Shown: positions 18,461-27,537, numbered from the stretch's first letter. The stretch: 64,000 nt of DNA from Streptomyces iakyrus (GCF_000717055.1 NZ_JNXI01000008.1:62001-126000), one strand, 5' to 3'. A program made the numbers and translations. The notes: a model not told the origin generated them from the sequence alone.

Positions 18461-19825
18461 TTACCAGAAGTCGGGCAGGCTGTAGCGGTAGGTGTTGGTG
18501 CGGTGCCAGTCGTGGTTGCCGTCGACCCAGGCGGCCACGCCCTTGAGGAAGCGCAGCACGGGGGGCAGGGGGCAGTCCGCCGCGAGATCGGCCGCGGCGG
18601 CCTCGAAGGCGTGCTGGAGTTCGTTGTGGACCTCGACGGCCTTCAGATAGGCGTCGCGTTCGGAGAGTTGCTCGCGTTCCGCGATCACCACGGGCAGGTT
18701 CAGGTGGCGGCCTGGGCTGTTGAGTTCCTTGGTGTACGAGTAGAGGTCGTTGACGATGGTGGTCGCGTTGCCGGCGAGGGCGATGACCCGTTGCATGTCC
18801 GGCCGGGCGTGCAGGTCCGCGGGCAGTTCGTAGCCGCCGACGGTGTCGGTGATCGTGGGGCAGGGGCGGAAGTTGTTGAACTGGCGCATCGCCAGGTACT
18901 CCCACACCTCCGGGACGTGACCGGTCTGCGCCCAGGCGGCCTCGGCGAGGTAGCCCAGGTGCAGCCGGGCCATGTCGTGCCGGTAGCGGTCGGACTGGGA
19001 GGGCGTGGCCGCGCGGACGAAGTAGTCCATCGCGCTGCGGTACGCCCGGCGCGGGGCGTCCGACCCGAGCGACTCCAGCCAGGCCGGCGCGTACTCCGCG
19101 GTCGTGTGGAAGTGGTCGATCGCCGTGTGCGCGAGGAGCAGGCGCCCGCCGAGGCCGACGGGTGACCCGCCGTGGTCCTCGCAGTAGCAGTCGTCCACCG
19201 CGTTCTCCGCGACCATCAGCCGTGTGGCGAGCATCAGGTGGTCGACCGTGGGGGCGTCGGGATGGCAGGCGACCATGTAGCGGCCGACGGAGAATCCGTC
19301 GAACTGCTTCTCCCATTCCTCGGGGTAGAGCTGGATCTCGTCCTCGGCCCAGTGTTTGATCCGGCGGCTCACCTCTTCGACGCGTACGGGGTCGGGTTCC
19401 GGGACGGGGTGGTAGTAGAGGCCGGGGACGGCTCGCCCCTCGGCGGGCGGGGCGGGGGCCGGGGGCTCCGGATCCGGGAGCGGGGTCTGGAACCTCTCGG
19501 CCACGGAGAGAGAGGTCGTGCCCGGTCCGGTGGGTCCGCGCAGAACCCGCCTTAGCGCCGAGCCGGCCTCGGCCGCGTCGTGCGTGTCCGGTACGGGGGC
19601 GGCCGTCGGCGGCGGCGACGGGTCGGGAATCGTGACCGGCGGATGCAGTGCGGCGAGAAAGTGCCGGGCGGTGGGCGTGAGCGGAAGGCCCGCGGCCACC
19701 GGCGCGGGGGCGTCCGGTACGGCTGTGGGGGCGTCCGGCATGGCCGTGAAGGCGTCCGGTGCGACCGTGGGCGTCATCGGCCGCTGTTCGGGCAGGGGTG
19801 GTCCGAGGGGCCCGGAGTCGGGCAT
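18461..19825 (-). CDS. mibs: 2-Methylisoborneol synthase (class I terpene cyclase)
   Basis: This 454-residue cyclase converts 2-methyl-GPP to 2-methylisoborneol, the earthy odorant. Residues 1-130 are a Pro/Ala-rich disordered extension with repeats such as DAPTAVPDAP, which in this family carries the encapsulin-loading signals. The catalytic domain has the Asp-rich Mg motif DDCYCED (211-217) and the NSE triad in NDLYSYTKE (359-367). It sits between the family 2B encapsulin gene (73-base gap) and the methyltransferase gene. The product should be made inside a protein shell, as reported for other Streptomyces. Confidence 0.96.
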   Translation of the reverse strand: MPDSGPLGPPLPEQRPMTPTVAPDAFTAMPDAPTAVPDAPAPVAAGLPLTPTARHFLAALHPPVTIPDPSPPPTAAPVPDTHDAAEAGSALRRVLRGPTGPGTTSLSVAERFQTPLPDPEPPAPAPPAEGRAVPGLYYHPVPEPDPVRVEEVSRRIKHWAEDEIQLYPEEWEKQFDGFSVGRYMVACHPDAPTVDHLMLATRLMVAENAVDDCYCEDHGGSPVGLGGRLLLAHTAIDHFHTTAEYAPAWLESLGSDAPRRAYRSAMDYFVRAATPSQSDRYRHDMARLHLGYLAEAAWAQTGHVPEVWEYLAMRQFNNFRPCPTITDTVGGYELPADLHARPDMQRVIALAGNATTIVNDLYSYTKELNSPGRHLNLPVVIAEREQLSERDAYLKAVEVHNELQHAFEAAAADLAADCPLPPVLRFLKGVAAWVDGNHDWHRTNTYRYSLPDFW

Positions 19826-19898
19826 CGGCAGCTCCTTGCTGCGGTGGGGTGGGCGCTCCGTGCGGGGGTGTCAGGCGTGACCTGCGCGGATCACAGCT

Positions 19899-21314
19899 TC
19901 AGCGCGGTCTGGAAGCGATCTGCACGTTCTCCATGACGCCGAGGGCGTCGGGGAGGAGCACTGCGGCGGAGTAGTAGGTGCTGACGAGGTAGGAGTTGAT
20001 CGCCTGTTCGTTGATGCCCATGAACCGCACCGAGAGCCCCGGTTCGTACTCGTCCGGCAGTCCGGTCTGCCGCAGGCCGATGACGCCCTGGTTCTTCTCG
20101 CCGGCGCGCATCGCGATGATGGAGCTGGTCTGCTCCTTGCTGATGGGGATCTTGTTGCAGGGCAGAATGGGGACTCCGCGCCAGGCGGGTACGGACTGGC
20201 CGCCGAGGTCGACGTGGTCGGGGTAGAGACCGCAGGCGTTGAAGCCCCGCCCGATGGCGGCGATGGTCCTGGGGTGGGCGAGGAACATCTTGGTGCCGCG
20301 CCTGCGGCAGAGCAGGTCGTCCATGTCGTCCGGGGTGGGCGTACCGGAACGGGGCTGGATGCGCTGCTTGAAGTCGGCGTTGTGCAGCAGTCCGAACTCA
20401 CGGTTGTTGATGAGCTCGTGCTCCTGGCGCTCCCGCAAGGCCTCGATGGTGAGCCGGAGTTGCTCCTCGCTCTGGTTCATCGGACCGTTGTAGAGGTCGG
20501 CTACCCGGGTGTGGATCCTCAGTACGGTCTGTGCGACGGAGAGTTCGTACTCGCGCGGCTGCTGTTCGTAGTCGACGAAGGTGCCCGGCAAGTCGGTCTC
20601 GCCGACGTGGCCGGCCGACATGGCGATCTCGGCCTCGCCGTGCTTGTTCTGCCGCAGTCGCGAGCGGGAGCTGAACGCTTCGACGTGGGCCCGGAGGGCG
20701 GGCGCCGACTCCTGCACTGCGGCGAAGTCGGAACGGGAGAGCGTGAGGAGGGTGCCGGAGGTCTCGGCGGTGACCGTGCTGTCGTGGCGGGCCTCGGGGT
20801 CCAGCAGGGCGTTCGCACCGAAATGGTCGCCGTCCGCGAGGACCGCGATGGCGATCTCTCCGCCGTACTTGCCCGTGGCGGTCCGGCTGACCCGGCCGTG
20901 GGCGATCAGGTGGATCCGGTCGGCGGGGCTGCCGCGCTCGACAAGGACGTCACCCGCCGCGAAGTCACGCTGTGTGCAGCGGTCGGCGAGTGCGGTGAGG
21001 ACGCCGGTGTCCTCGAATCCCCGCAGCAGGGCCAGTTCACCGAGTTCCCTGGGGATCACCCTGACCGTTGCGCCCTCCTGGACGAACTCGATGCGTCCGT
21101 CGCCGAGGGTATGGCGCAACCGCCGGTTGACCCGGTAGGCGCCTCCCTCGGCCTCGACCCAGGGCAACATCCGCAGCAGCCAGCGGGAGGTGATCTCCTG
21201 CATCTGCGGGGCGGACTTGGTGGTGGTGGCGAGGTTGCGGGCGGCGGCGGTGCCCAGCGACTGCTGCGCCGCGTCGGGTGTGGTCCGGGTTTCCGGGATG
21301 CTGTCGACGGTCAT
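19899..21314 (-). CDS. Family 2B encapsulin shell protein with cyclic-nucleotide-binding domain (EshA-like)
   Basis: This 471-residue protein builds a nanocompartment around 2-MIB synthase. An HK97-type shell fold occupies the N-terminal ~90 residues and the C-terminal part (from about 260, [40 protein letters not shown]). Between them lies an inserted cAMP-type domain (about 95-215: [23 protein letters not shown], then [11 protein letters not shown]). The ATG at 21314 has AAGGAGAG upstream. The frame stays open 32 codons earlier, but that part is Arg-rich and unlike the family. It leads the operon encapsulin-mibs-gpmt. The nucleotide domain may gate pores or regulate assembly, and its ligand is not evident from sequence. 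Confidence 0.93.
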   Translation of the reverse strand: MTVDSIPETRTTPDAAQQSLGTAAARNLATTTKSAPQMQEITSRWLLRMLPWVEAEGGAYRVNRRLRHTLGDGRIEFVQEGATVRVIPRELGELALLRGFEDTGVLTALADRCTQRDFAAGDVLVERGSPADRIHLIAHGRVSRTATGKYGGEIAIAVLADGDHFGANALLDPEARHDSTVTAETSGTLLTLSRSDFAAVQESAPALRAHVEAFSSRSRLRQNKHGEAEIAMSAGHVGETDLPGTFVDYEQQPREYELSVAQTVLRIHTRVADLYNGPMNQSEEQLRLTIEALRERQEHELINNREFGLLHNADFKQRIQPRSGTPTPDDMDDLLCRRRGTKMFLAHPRTIAAIGRGFNACGLYPDHVDLGGQSVPAWRGVPILPCNKIPISKEQTSSIIAMRAGEKNQGVIGLRQTGLPDEYEPGLSVRFMGINEQAINSYLVSTYYSAAVLLPDALGVMENVQIASRPR

Positions 21315-21708
21315 CGGGAGGGAGTCTCTCCTTGCACGACGGGGCGTCCGGCGCACGCGGATGCGCCGACGGGAGACAGGGAGGAGTGGGCAACGGGCTG
21401 GACGGATCACGGCGATCCGCCCACCTGCAGAAAGCTAGCCGCTGGACGGGCCGCAACCACCAGCGAGACGAGATGCTTACCTCGAAGCAGTGACAATCGG
21501 TTGAATGCGGTTTATCGGTCCGTCACGCGGCATCGCCCCGCCCTCCAGGTTGAAAGCGGAACCTTACGGTTGAAGCGTGAAAATCATTCCGCCATGGGTG
21601 ACTTGCCACCCGGCTCTGAGCAGCGGAAACTGGAAATGATGACGTGGAGTCCACCGATACCTCGACCTCTGCGCCGCCCCGGTGAGCACGAACGAAGGGG
21701 CTGACACG
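21315..21708. promoter_or_regulatory. Divergent intergenic region, encapsulin operon versus EACC1/caspase operon
   Basis: About 390 bases hold the promoters of the leftward 2-MIB operon and the rightward conflict module. GC content drops near 21490-21600 (for example GGTTGAATGCGGTTTATCGG), as expected for promoter DNA. TTGAAGCGTGAAAATC precedes the rightward genes. I could not fix a -35/-10 pair, and no coding similarity is visible. Confidence 0.4.
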
Positions 21709-22101
21709 GTGGAGAACGAACTGCGCATCCTCCTCACCGAGGAGGACGCCGAAGCAGAACGCATCGCCGAACTGACCGGCTACCTGCGTCAGGAACTGCT
21801 CGACCTCGACGTGGACGATGTCACGGCGCTTCCCGGCGGAGAGGTCCCTCCGGGAGCACGGGCCGTGGACGTCACTCAGATCGGTGCCCTGCTGGTGACC
21901 CTGGGCAGCTCGGCGACCGCCCTGAACCAGGTGATGACCGTCATCAGGTCGTGGTTGGGCCGTCGCCATGACACGCGCCCGTCCTTGCACCTGCGGATGG
22001 GCGACGACGTCCTGGAAGTGTCCGAGGCGACCGACGACCAGGTCGCGGAGGCGTTCGAGATCTTCATCCGGCGCCATTCCCCGGCTGGAGCCGAGCCATG
22101 A
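21709..22101 (+). CDS. EACC1-like effector-associated constant component
   Basis: The 130-residue small acidic protein resembles EACC1, the short partner found beside varied effectors (caspases, trypsins, TIR) in actinobacterial conflict systems. It shows two parts: ELTGYLRQELLDLDVDDV with a following Gly/Pro loop, then a helix VDVTQIGALLVTLGSSATAL and RSWLGRRH, ending in a beta-rich DDVLEVSEATDDQV. The GTG at 21709 has AAGGGG eight bases upstream and is preferred to the GTG at 21682. The stop overlaps the caspase ATG (ATGA), implying coupled translation and a fixed stoichiometry. The assignment rests on pattern and neighbour. Confidence 0.7.
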   Translation: MENELRILLTEEDAEAERIAELTGYLRQELLDLDVDDVTALPGGEVPPGARAVDVTQIGALLVTLGSSATALNQVMTVIRSWLGRRHDTRPSLHLRMGDDVLEVSEATDDQVAEAFEIFIRRHSPAGAEP

Positions 22102-23903
22102 CGGAGTCCAGACACGCGCTGATCATCGCCAACGACCGGTACACCGACCAGGGGCTCAAGAAACTCAGGGCGCCCGCCCAGGACGCCGCGGCCCTCGAGA
22201 AGGTGTTGCACGACCCGCAAATCGGCGACTTCGAGGTGGAGGTCGTGCACAACGCGTCGGCCGATGTCATGCGCCGGCGCATCCAACGCTTCTTCAACGA
22301 CCGCCGCCGCGCCGACACGCTCTTGCTGCACTTCTCCTGCCACGGCCTCAAGAGCGAGTCGGGCGAGCTGTACTTCGCCGCGAGCGACACCGAGCCCCCG
22401 CTGCTGGCCGCCACTGCTGTGCCCTCCCAGTTCGTCCGCAGTTGCATGTCCGTCACGCGGGCGGGCCGCAGCGTGCTGTTCCTCGACTGCTGCTACGGCG
22501 GGGCCTTCTCCCGGGGCTCGTCCTCCGTGCGCGCGTCCGGAGACGTCAACGTCCTCGAGTCCTTCGCGAAGGACGAGCCGGTCAGCGGGCGGGGCTGGGC
22601 CGTCATCACCGCGTCCGACTCCATGGAGTACGCCTTCGAGGACAACCACCTCACGGAAGACTCCTCCGCTCCGCGGCCTTCGGTGTTCACCCACGCGGTG
22701 GTCGAGGGCCTGGAGACCGGCGAGGCCGACCTCGATGCGGACGGCAAGGTCTCCCTCGACGACCTGTATGAGTACGTCTACAGGCAGGTGCGGGAGCAGA
22801 ACCCCCATCAGACGCCGAAGAAGGCGGCGGAGCTGCACGGGGAGTTGCACCTGGCACACAGCCGGCGCGGCCGCATCAAGATCGTTGCCAGTCCCTCACC
22901 GCCCTCCTTGCAGGCCGCGATGAGCAGCGAAGAGTTCCTCACCCGGCAGGGCGCCGTGCTGGAGTTGCAGAAACGGTTGCAGCACAGGGAGCTGCCCGTG
23001 GCGGAAGGGGCGCGTCAGCACCTGGAGGAGGTCGCCCGCAACGACATCCAGCAGATCGCCGGCATGGCGTCCGACGCCTTGGGCAAGATCCGGCTCGCAC
23101 CGTCGCCGGACCACCTGGACTTCGGTGTGATAGCGAAGGGGTCCGCCCCTCGCAAGCAGTCCGTGACCATGCACGGCCCGCCGCTGGCCCGGCACTGCGT
23201 GGCCCAGCCCAGACAGTCGTGGCTGCGGGTCGACCCGACCGGCAGCGGTCTGGAGGTCCACATCGACACGGCCACCGAGGGACGCCTGTCGGGTGACATC
23301 GTGCTGAAGGGTGTGGCCGACGAGTCGGTGATCCATGTCGAGGCGGAGGTGACTCCGTCGCACGGGCCCGGTGGCACGGGGCCCGACACAGGCACCTCGA
23401 ACGGTCCCACGGAGCCGTCTCACGGAGGGGGCGACGAGCAGCACACGGTGGTCATTGGGCCCCCGGGCACCCCACCTCGTCCCAAGAAGCCGCCCGAGAC
23501 CACTGCCTCCGCCCGTCGAAAGGACAGACGCGCCCCCGCCCTTGCCGGTGCCGCTCTCGCCCTGGCCGTCGCGTCCATCGGCACCTTCGTACTGGCCATG
23601 CAGAGGGCGGTGACGGCCATCGTCGAACGGGGCGAGGAAGGGGTGCACGGGACCATCGAGGACAACGTCCGTGAGTACGGAGCGCTCACGCCTCTCATCG
23701 TGTGTCTGGTCACCGGTGCGGTGGCGCTGGTGGTCGGCGCGGTGGCCCGGCACGACCTGGGAACACGGCGGGAGCACTACACGAGGCAGGCGGCGAGCAG
23801 TACGCACACACTGACCTCGATCGCGAAAGGGCTGGCGATCCCGGCGCTGGTTCTGGCCGTCCTCGCGGGCATCGCCTACCTGGTGGGCAGCCGTCACTGG
23901 TGA
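22098..23903 (+). CDS. Membrane-anchored caspase-family protease with Ig-like domain
   Basis: The 601-residue protein begins with a peptidase C14 caspase domain (1-255). HALIIANDRYTDQGLKKLRAP starts the fold, the catalytic His82 lies in LHFSCHG, and the catalytic Cys132 in LDCCYGG. A helical linker (270-330) precedes a beta-rich Ig/BACON-like domain (331-420, LDFGVIAKGS and SWLRVDPTGSGLEVHID). A Pro/Gly-rich stretch follows, then three membrane helices (about 479-501, 529-551, 574-597). The protease and Ig domain precede the first helix, so both are probably cytoplasmic and tethered to the membrane. With the coupled EACC1 gene it looks like a suicide or immune effector awaiting a trigger. No nucleotide-binding sensor is encoded nearby. 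Confidence 0.85.
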   Translation: MTESRHALIIANDRYTDQGLKKLRAPAQDAAALEKVLHDPQIGDFEVEVVHNASADVMRRRIQRFFNDRRRADTLLLHFSCHGLKSESGELYFAASDTEPPLLAATAVPSQFVRSCMSVTRAGRSVLFLDCCYGGAFSRGSSSVRASGDVNVLESFAKDEPVSGRGWAVITASDSMEYAFEDNHLTEDSSAPRPSVFTHAVVEGLETGEADLDADGKVSLDDLYEYVYRQVREQNPHQTPKKAAELHGELHLAHSRRGRIKIVASPSPPSLQAAMSSEEFLTRQGAVLELQKRLQHRELPVAEGARQHLEEVARNDIQQIAGMASDALGKIRLAPSPDHLDFGVIAKGSAPRKQSVTMHGPPLARHCVAQPRQSWLRVDPTGSGLEVHIDTATEGRLSGDIVLKGVADESVIHVEAEVTPSHGPGGTGPDTGTSNGPTEPSHGGGDEQHTVVIGPPGTPPRPKKPPETTASARRKDRRAPALAGAALALAVASIGTFVLAMQRAVTAIVERGEEGVHGTIEDNVREYGALTPLIVCLVTGAVALVVGAVARHDLGTRREHYTRQAASSTHTLTSIAKGLAIPALVLAVLAGIAYLVGSRHW

Positions 23904-24358
23904 CCGCCTCAGCTCACTGGAGGTGGTCCGGCAGTTCTGTGCCTCGCATCGGGCCCGACCGCCGGCTGCGGGTGCCGGGTGGCCCTACGGGTCCCGGCCG
24001 ACGGTGATGCCTGAACGGCCCGGCTGGTGACAGCCGCTCCACACGCGACACGGCAGCGATCCTGATCCTGCCGGGCGGGCCGCGGACGCCGTGCAGGCGT
24101 TCAGCCGGCAATTGCCGGACGGGAGCCCTCGCCAACTCGGGCCTGTTGTACGCCCGTTGACGCCGAAGGCTGCAGTTGTGAGTCCGGCGCCGGGAAAGAG
24201 GACATCACTCAACGGGAACAACTGGCCTCTCATGTCCGTACCATCTCTCACCAGGGCAGCTCGCTGGACGCCCAACTCCCCCCACCGGGCCACTGAAGCC
24301 CGCCCTGGGACAGGCATCACCCGCAGCTTGCCTTCGACGCCGAGGAAAGGTCAGTGCC
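23904..24358. other. 455-base stretch with no supported gene
   Basis: No frame on either strand shows family motifs or a convincing start here. It separates the caspase gene from the lysine-rich protein gene and presumably holds the promoter of the latter, whose ribosome site is GAGGAAAGG just before 24359. Confidence 0.4.
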
Positions 24359-25054
24359 ATGCCCGAGACAAAGACTCCCGCCACCGAACTGGCATCGCAG
24401 TACATCGCCCAGGTGACCGGCGACCTCGAAGCGAACCTCAAGGAGCAAGAACGCATCGGTGCGGAAATCACCACTCTGCAGGAGCAGCTCGCCGCTCTCC
24501 AGCACGACCACGGCGTGCTGGTGACCATGCAGCAGGCACTCGGCATCACCACGTCGCCGAACGGGTCCGCAGCCGAGTCCGAGAGTCCCGTGCTGCCTTC
24601 CCCGCGTCGGAAGAAGGCCGAGCCGGCGGTCGGCGCGAAGCAGAAGGCGCGTAAGTCCGCCGCCACGCCGGCGAAGAAGGCAGTCAAGAAGCCGGCAGCT
24701 GGTAAGCCCGCGGCAGCGAAGCCGGCAGTCGCGAAGCCCGCGGCGAAGAAGCCCGCGGCCAAGACGACGGACAACGCCAAGGCGCCCGAGCCCACCCTCG
24801 TCGAGCTCATTCGCCGCCATCTCGCCGAGCAGAAGGAACCGCGCTCCGCGGCGGAGATCTCCGCCGCACTCGGCGAAGCCCACCCCCAGCGCGGCATCGC
24901 GGCCAAGGTCGTGCGCGTCACGCTCGAAGGCCTCGTGGCCAAGAGCCAGGCGGAGCGCTCCAAGCAGGGCAGGTCCGTCTTCTACACCGCCCCTGCCTCG
25001 GAGTCGGCGGCCGCGCCCGAGGGCGAAACCCAGCCCAAGGGCACGGACAACTGA
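24359..25054 (+). CDS. Coiled-coil, Lys/Ala/Pro-rich, winged-helix protein (nucleoid-associated-like)
   Basis: The 231-residue protein has three parts. Residues 1-65 are a coiled coil (LKEQERIGAEITTLQEQLAAL). Residues 80-140 are a basic low-complexity tail with KPAA/KKPA units like histone H1 or the HupS tail. Residues 145-215 look like a winged helix (LVELIRRHLAEQKEPRSAAE, then ISAALGEAHPQRGIAAKVVR). DNA binding and oligomerisation are therefore likely, with nucleoid organisation the simplest role. I do not recognise a named family. It stands alone, convergent with the TauE gene. Confidence 0.75.
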   Translation: MPETKTPATELASQYIAQVTGDLEANLKEQERIGAEITTLQEQLAALQHDHGVLVTMQQALGITTSPNGSAAESESPVLPSPRRKKAEPAVGAKQKARKSAATPAKKAVKKPAAGKPAAAKPAVAKPAAKKPAAKTTDNAKAPEPTLVELIRRHLAEQKEPRSAAEISAALGEAHPQRGIAAKVVRVTLEGLVAKSQAERSKQGRSVFYTAPASESAAAPEGETQPKGTDN

Positions 25055-25097
25055 CCGCGCGTCCTGCCCTCGAAGGCGCCACGGCGGACGCGGCGCC

Positions 25098-25883
25098 TCA
25101 GGCCAGGGCCTGGACGACGTAGAGGATGCCCAGACCTGCAGCCAGGCCGCCCAGGAGGAGACGCAGGCCCGTCTCCGGCAGGCGGGGCTGCAGGCGGGCG
25201 CCGAGGTAACCGCCGACCAGGCCGCCCAGTCCGCAGGCCAGCCCGAGCCACCAGTCGGGTGCGACGTCGCCGACGCTGACCAAGGACAGCAACGCATACG
25301 CACCGGCGCCGACGACAGAGGTGGCGAACGTCGCGGCGAGTGCGGCCGGCGCCACCCGCGCCATGGGCAGACCCCGGGCGGCGAGGATCGGTCCGAGGAG
25401 GGATCCGCCGCCGATGCCGTAGATCCCTCCGACCACTCCCACCGCCACGGCCAGAGCGGTCAGCGCCACCGGGGACGGCTCCGCCGCCCCGACGGAACGG
25501 CCGCGGGCCGGGCGCAGGGTGCTGATGCACAGCCACACCCCGAGCGGCAGGAGCAGGGCGGCTATCAGCAGCCGGAACACACCCGGTCCGGGCAGAGCGA
25601 AGACGCGCAGTGCGGCGCCGAGCACGACGCCGGGGAGCGTGCCGGCGACCAGGCGCCGGGCCAGGCCGCCGCGCAGAGCGCCGTCGCGGCGGTACCGCCA
25701 GAGGGCGCCCGGCCCGGCCACCACGTTGAAGAGCAGGTTCGTCGGCGTGATGGCCGGGCTGGGCACGCCGAAGACGCTCAACTGAACCGGCAGCAGGAAC
25801 ACCGCCCCGGACACCCCGGCCGGCACGGTCACCACCGCGATCAGCAAGCCGGCGACCAGCCCCGCCCCCACCGTCCCGCCCAT
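25098..25883 (-). CDS. TauE/SafE-family sulfite/sulfonate exporter-like membrane protein
   Basis: This 261-residue polytopic protein has about eight hydrophobic segments and the duplicated TauE/SafE pattern. The first half contains GVSGAVFLLPVQLSVFGVPSP and the second half GIYGIGGGSLLGPIL. The family moves sulfite, sulfonates or other small anions across the plasma membrane. The ATG at 25883 has AGGAGG five bases upstream. The frame is open for 50 further codons, but these are Cys/Arg-rich and overlap a molybdoenzyme remnant, so the longer version is rejected. The substrate is unknown. Confidence 0.85.
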   Translation of the reverse strand: MGGTVGAGLVAGLLIAVVTVPAGVSGAVFLLPVQLSVFGVPSPAITPTNLLFNVVAGPGALWRYRRDGALRGGLARRLVAGTLPGVVLGAALRVFALPGPGVFRLLIAALLLPLGVWLCISTLRPARGRSVGAAEPSPVALTALAVAVGVVGGIYGIGGGSLLGPILAARGLPMARVAPAALAATFATSVVGAGAYALLSLVSVGDVAPDWWLGLACGLGGLVGGYLGARLQPRLPETGLRLLLGGLAAGLGILYVVQALA

Positions 25884-25977
25884 CCGGCCTCCTGTCTCTG
25901 CCCCTGCCCTGCCCTGTCCGCAAACCCGGTCAGTATCAGCGCTCCGGCACCGGCAGGGATCATCGGCAACGAGATGT

Positions 25978-26339
25978 TCACGAACGGGGCACGAGGACGT
26001 TGGTCTCGGGGAAATAGGCGGCGCAGCAGCCACGCGGGGTGGGATAGGCCACCGTCCGGAAGGCAGGGGCCCGGCGTTCGGCCCCGGCAGAGAACTCGGG
26101 GTGAGGCGGCCCTGCTGGCCGAGCCAGTAGTCACTGCGCCCGGCGAGTCCGCGAGGGTGTGAGCCCGACTACTGGTTGACGCTCAGCAGGGTGAGCAGAC
26201 TGCGGCGGGCGCCCATCTGCGCGTGGGCGTGGCGCAGGGAGGAGATGACCGCGGGGAGGCCGGCGGCGTGGTCCTGGGGCGGGCCCACCCGCAGACGGGA
26301 GTCGTCGGGGTCATCGGCGGGTGCCTTGCGGGCCGTCGA
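25978..26339 (-). pseudogene. Internally deleted remnant of an FdhF/YdeP-type molybdopterin oxidoreductase
   Basis: Two leftward fragments of the same family lie head to tail. Codons 26339-26169 read APADDPDDSRLRVGPP, then AAGLPAVISSLRHAHAQMG, ARRSLLTLLSVNQ and a TAG stop. This is the N-terminus up to the point where the family continues into its Cys-rich region. Codons 26106-25978 read FSAGAERRAPAFRTVAYPTP, then RGCCAAYFPETNVLVPRS and a natural TGA, the extreme C-terminus. About 650-700 central residues are missing. The N-terminal fragment starts directly at the stop codon of the upstream Rieske gene, with no start codon of its own. Confidence 0.7.
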
Positions 26340-27482
26340 CTAGCGCTCCGCGAGGTTCGCGCGGGTGCCGAGGCGGTCCTGGACCCAGTCGTGGAACTCG
26401 CCGATGTGGTGCTCGCTGGGCACCAGGACGCCGCCCTTGGCGTACAGCCGGGAGCTCATGGCCGGCTGGCAGCGCTCGCAGGCGTCGAAGTCCTGCCGGT
26501 TGACCCGGTCGAACAGCTCCACGGACCGGCTGACGTCCCGGCCGCTCTCCACCACACCCTTCAGGTACAGCCAGTCGCACTCGACGATCGTGCGGTCGAC
26601 GGCGACAGGGAACATCCGGTGGAAGATCACGTGGTCGGGGACGAGGTTGATGAACACCTGCGGGCGCACCGTGACGGCGTAGTACCGGCGGTCCTGGTCC
26701 TCGGTGACGCCCGGGATGCGGTCCAGGCCCTCCGAGCCGTCCACGGTGAAGCCCTGGACGTCCGCGCCGAACTCGGCGCCGTGCCCCACGTAGAACTGCG
26801 CGGCGTACCCGTCGGCGAACTCCGGCAGCACCTCGGTCAGCTCCGGGTGGATGGTCGCGCAGTGGTAGCACTCCATGAAGTTCTCGATGATGAGCTTCCA
26901 GTTGGCCCGGACGTCGTAGACGATCCGCCGGCCGACCTCCAGGCTCTCGACGTCGTAGCGCTCGATGGACTCGACGTCGCCCAGGCGCGCGACCACGTCG
27001 GCGATCACCGACTCCTCGAACGGCGGCGGGTTCTCGGCGAGGCACACCCACACGTAGCCGAGCCACTCGCGCACCGCCACGCTCGCCAGGCCGTACTCGG
27101 TGCGGCCGATGTCGGGCATCTTGGTCAGGTTCGGGGCCGCGACGAGCTTGCCGTTCAGGTCGTACGTCCAGGCGTGGTACGGGCACTGGAAGGCCCGCTT
27201 CACCTCGCCGGACTCCTGGGTGCAGAGCTTCGCGCCCCGGTGCCGGCACACGTTGAAGAAGGCCTTGACCGAGCCGTCCCGGGAGCGGGTCAGCAGGACG
27301 CTCTCCCGTCCGACGTCCACCGTCCGGAACGCACCCGGCTTCGCCAGTTCCGACGAGCGTGCCGCGCAGAACCACATGGACTCGAAGATGTGCTCCTGCT
27401 CGAGGCGGAAGATCTCCGGGTCCGTGTAGTGGTCGCCGGGAAGGGTCGCGATCAGGCTGTCCGGCAGGCCGGTCGTAGTCAT
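26340..27482 (-). CDS. gbcA: Rieske oxygenase, glycine-betaine demethylase type (copy 1)
   Basis: This 380-residue oxygenase alpha subunit is predicted to demethylate glycine betaine to dimethylglycine, releasing formaldehyde. The Rieske cluster ligands are in CRHRGAKLC and CPYHAWTYD. The mononuclear iron site is in NFMECYHCATIHPEL, with the bridging acid in the same helix. It is strongly similar over its length to the second copy at 47913-49043. It is divergent from purU across an intergenic region with two palindromic operators. No ferredoxin or reductase is adjacent, so it probably shares those at 49135-50657. Proline betaine or another quaternary amine is an alternative substrate. Confidence 0.87.
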   Translation of the reverse strand: MTTTGLPDSLIATLPGDHYTDPEIFRLEQEHIFESMWFCAARSSELAKPGAFRTVDVGRESVLLTRSRDGSVKAFFNVCRHRGAKLCTQESGEVKRAFQCPYHAWTYDLNGKLVAAPNLTKMPDIGRTEYGLASVAVREWLGYVWVCLAENPPPFEESVIADVVARLGDVESIERYDVESLEVGRRIVYDVRANWKLIIENFMECYHCATIHPELTEVLPEFADGYAAQFYVGHGAEFGADVQGFTVDGSEGLDRIPGVTEDQDRRYYAVTVRPQVFINLVPDHVIFHRMFPVAVDRTIVECDWLYLKGVVESGRDVSRSVELFDRVNRQDFDACERCQPAMSSRLYAKGGVLVPSEHHIGEFHDWVQDRLGTRANLAER

Positions 27483-27520
27483 GGTTCACCTCGGAGTGAA
27501 GCGCCCCGGTCGGGCGAGTG

Positions 27521-27537
27521 GTTGCCTCATACGCAAC
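27521..27537. promoter_or_regulatory. Betaine-regulon palindrome, site 1
   Basis: GTTGCCTCATACGCAAC fits GTTGCG-N5-CGCAAC with one mismatch. It lies 38 bases upstream of the gbcA copy 1 start. A further half site, TACGCAAC, ends at 27556. Confidence 0.6.

Noticed and set aside
23904..24358. Short open frames on both strands between the caspase and the lysine-rich protein
   Set aside because: No motifs, no convincing start sites and no domain continuation from either neighbour.
25884..26033. N-terminal extension of the TauE protein to 26033
   Set aside because: The extension is Cys/Arg-rich, overlaps the molybdoenzyme remnant, and the ATG at 25883 has an ideal AGGAGG.
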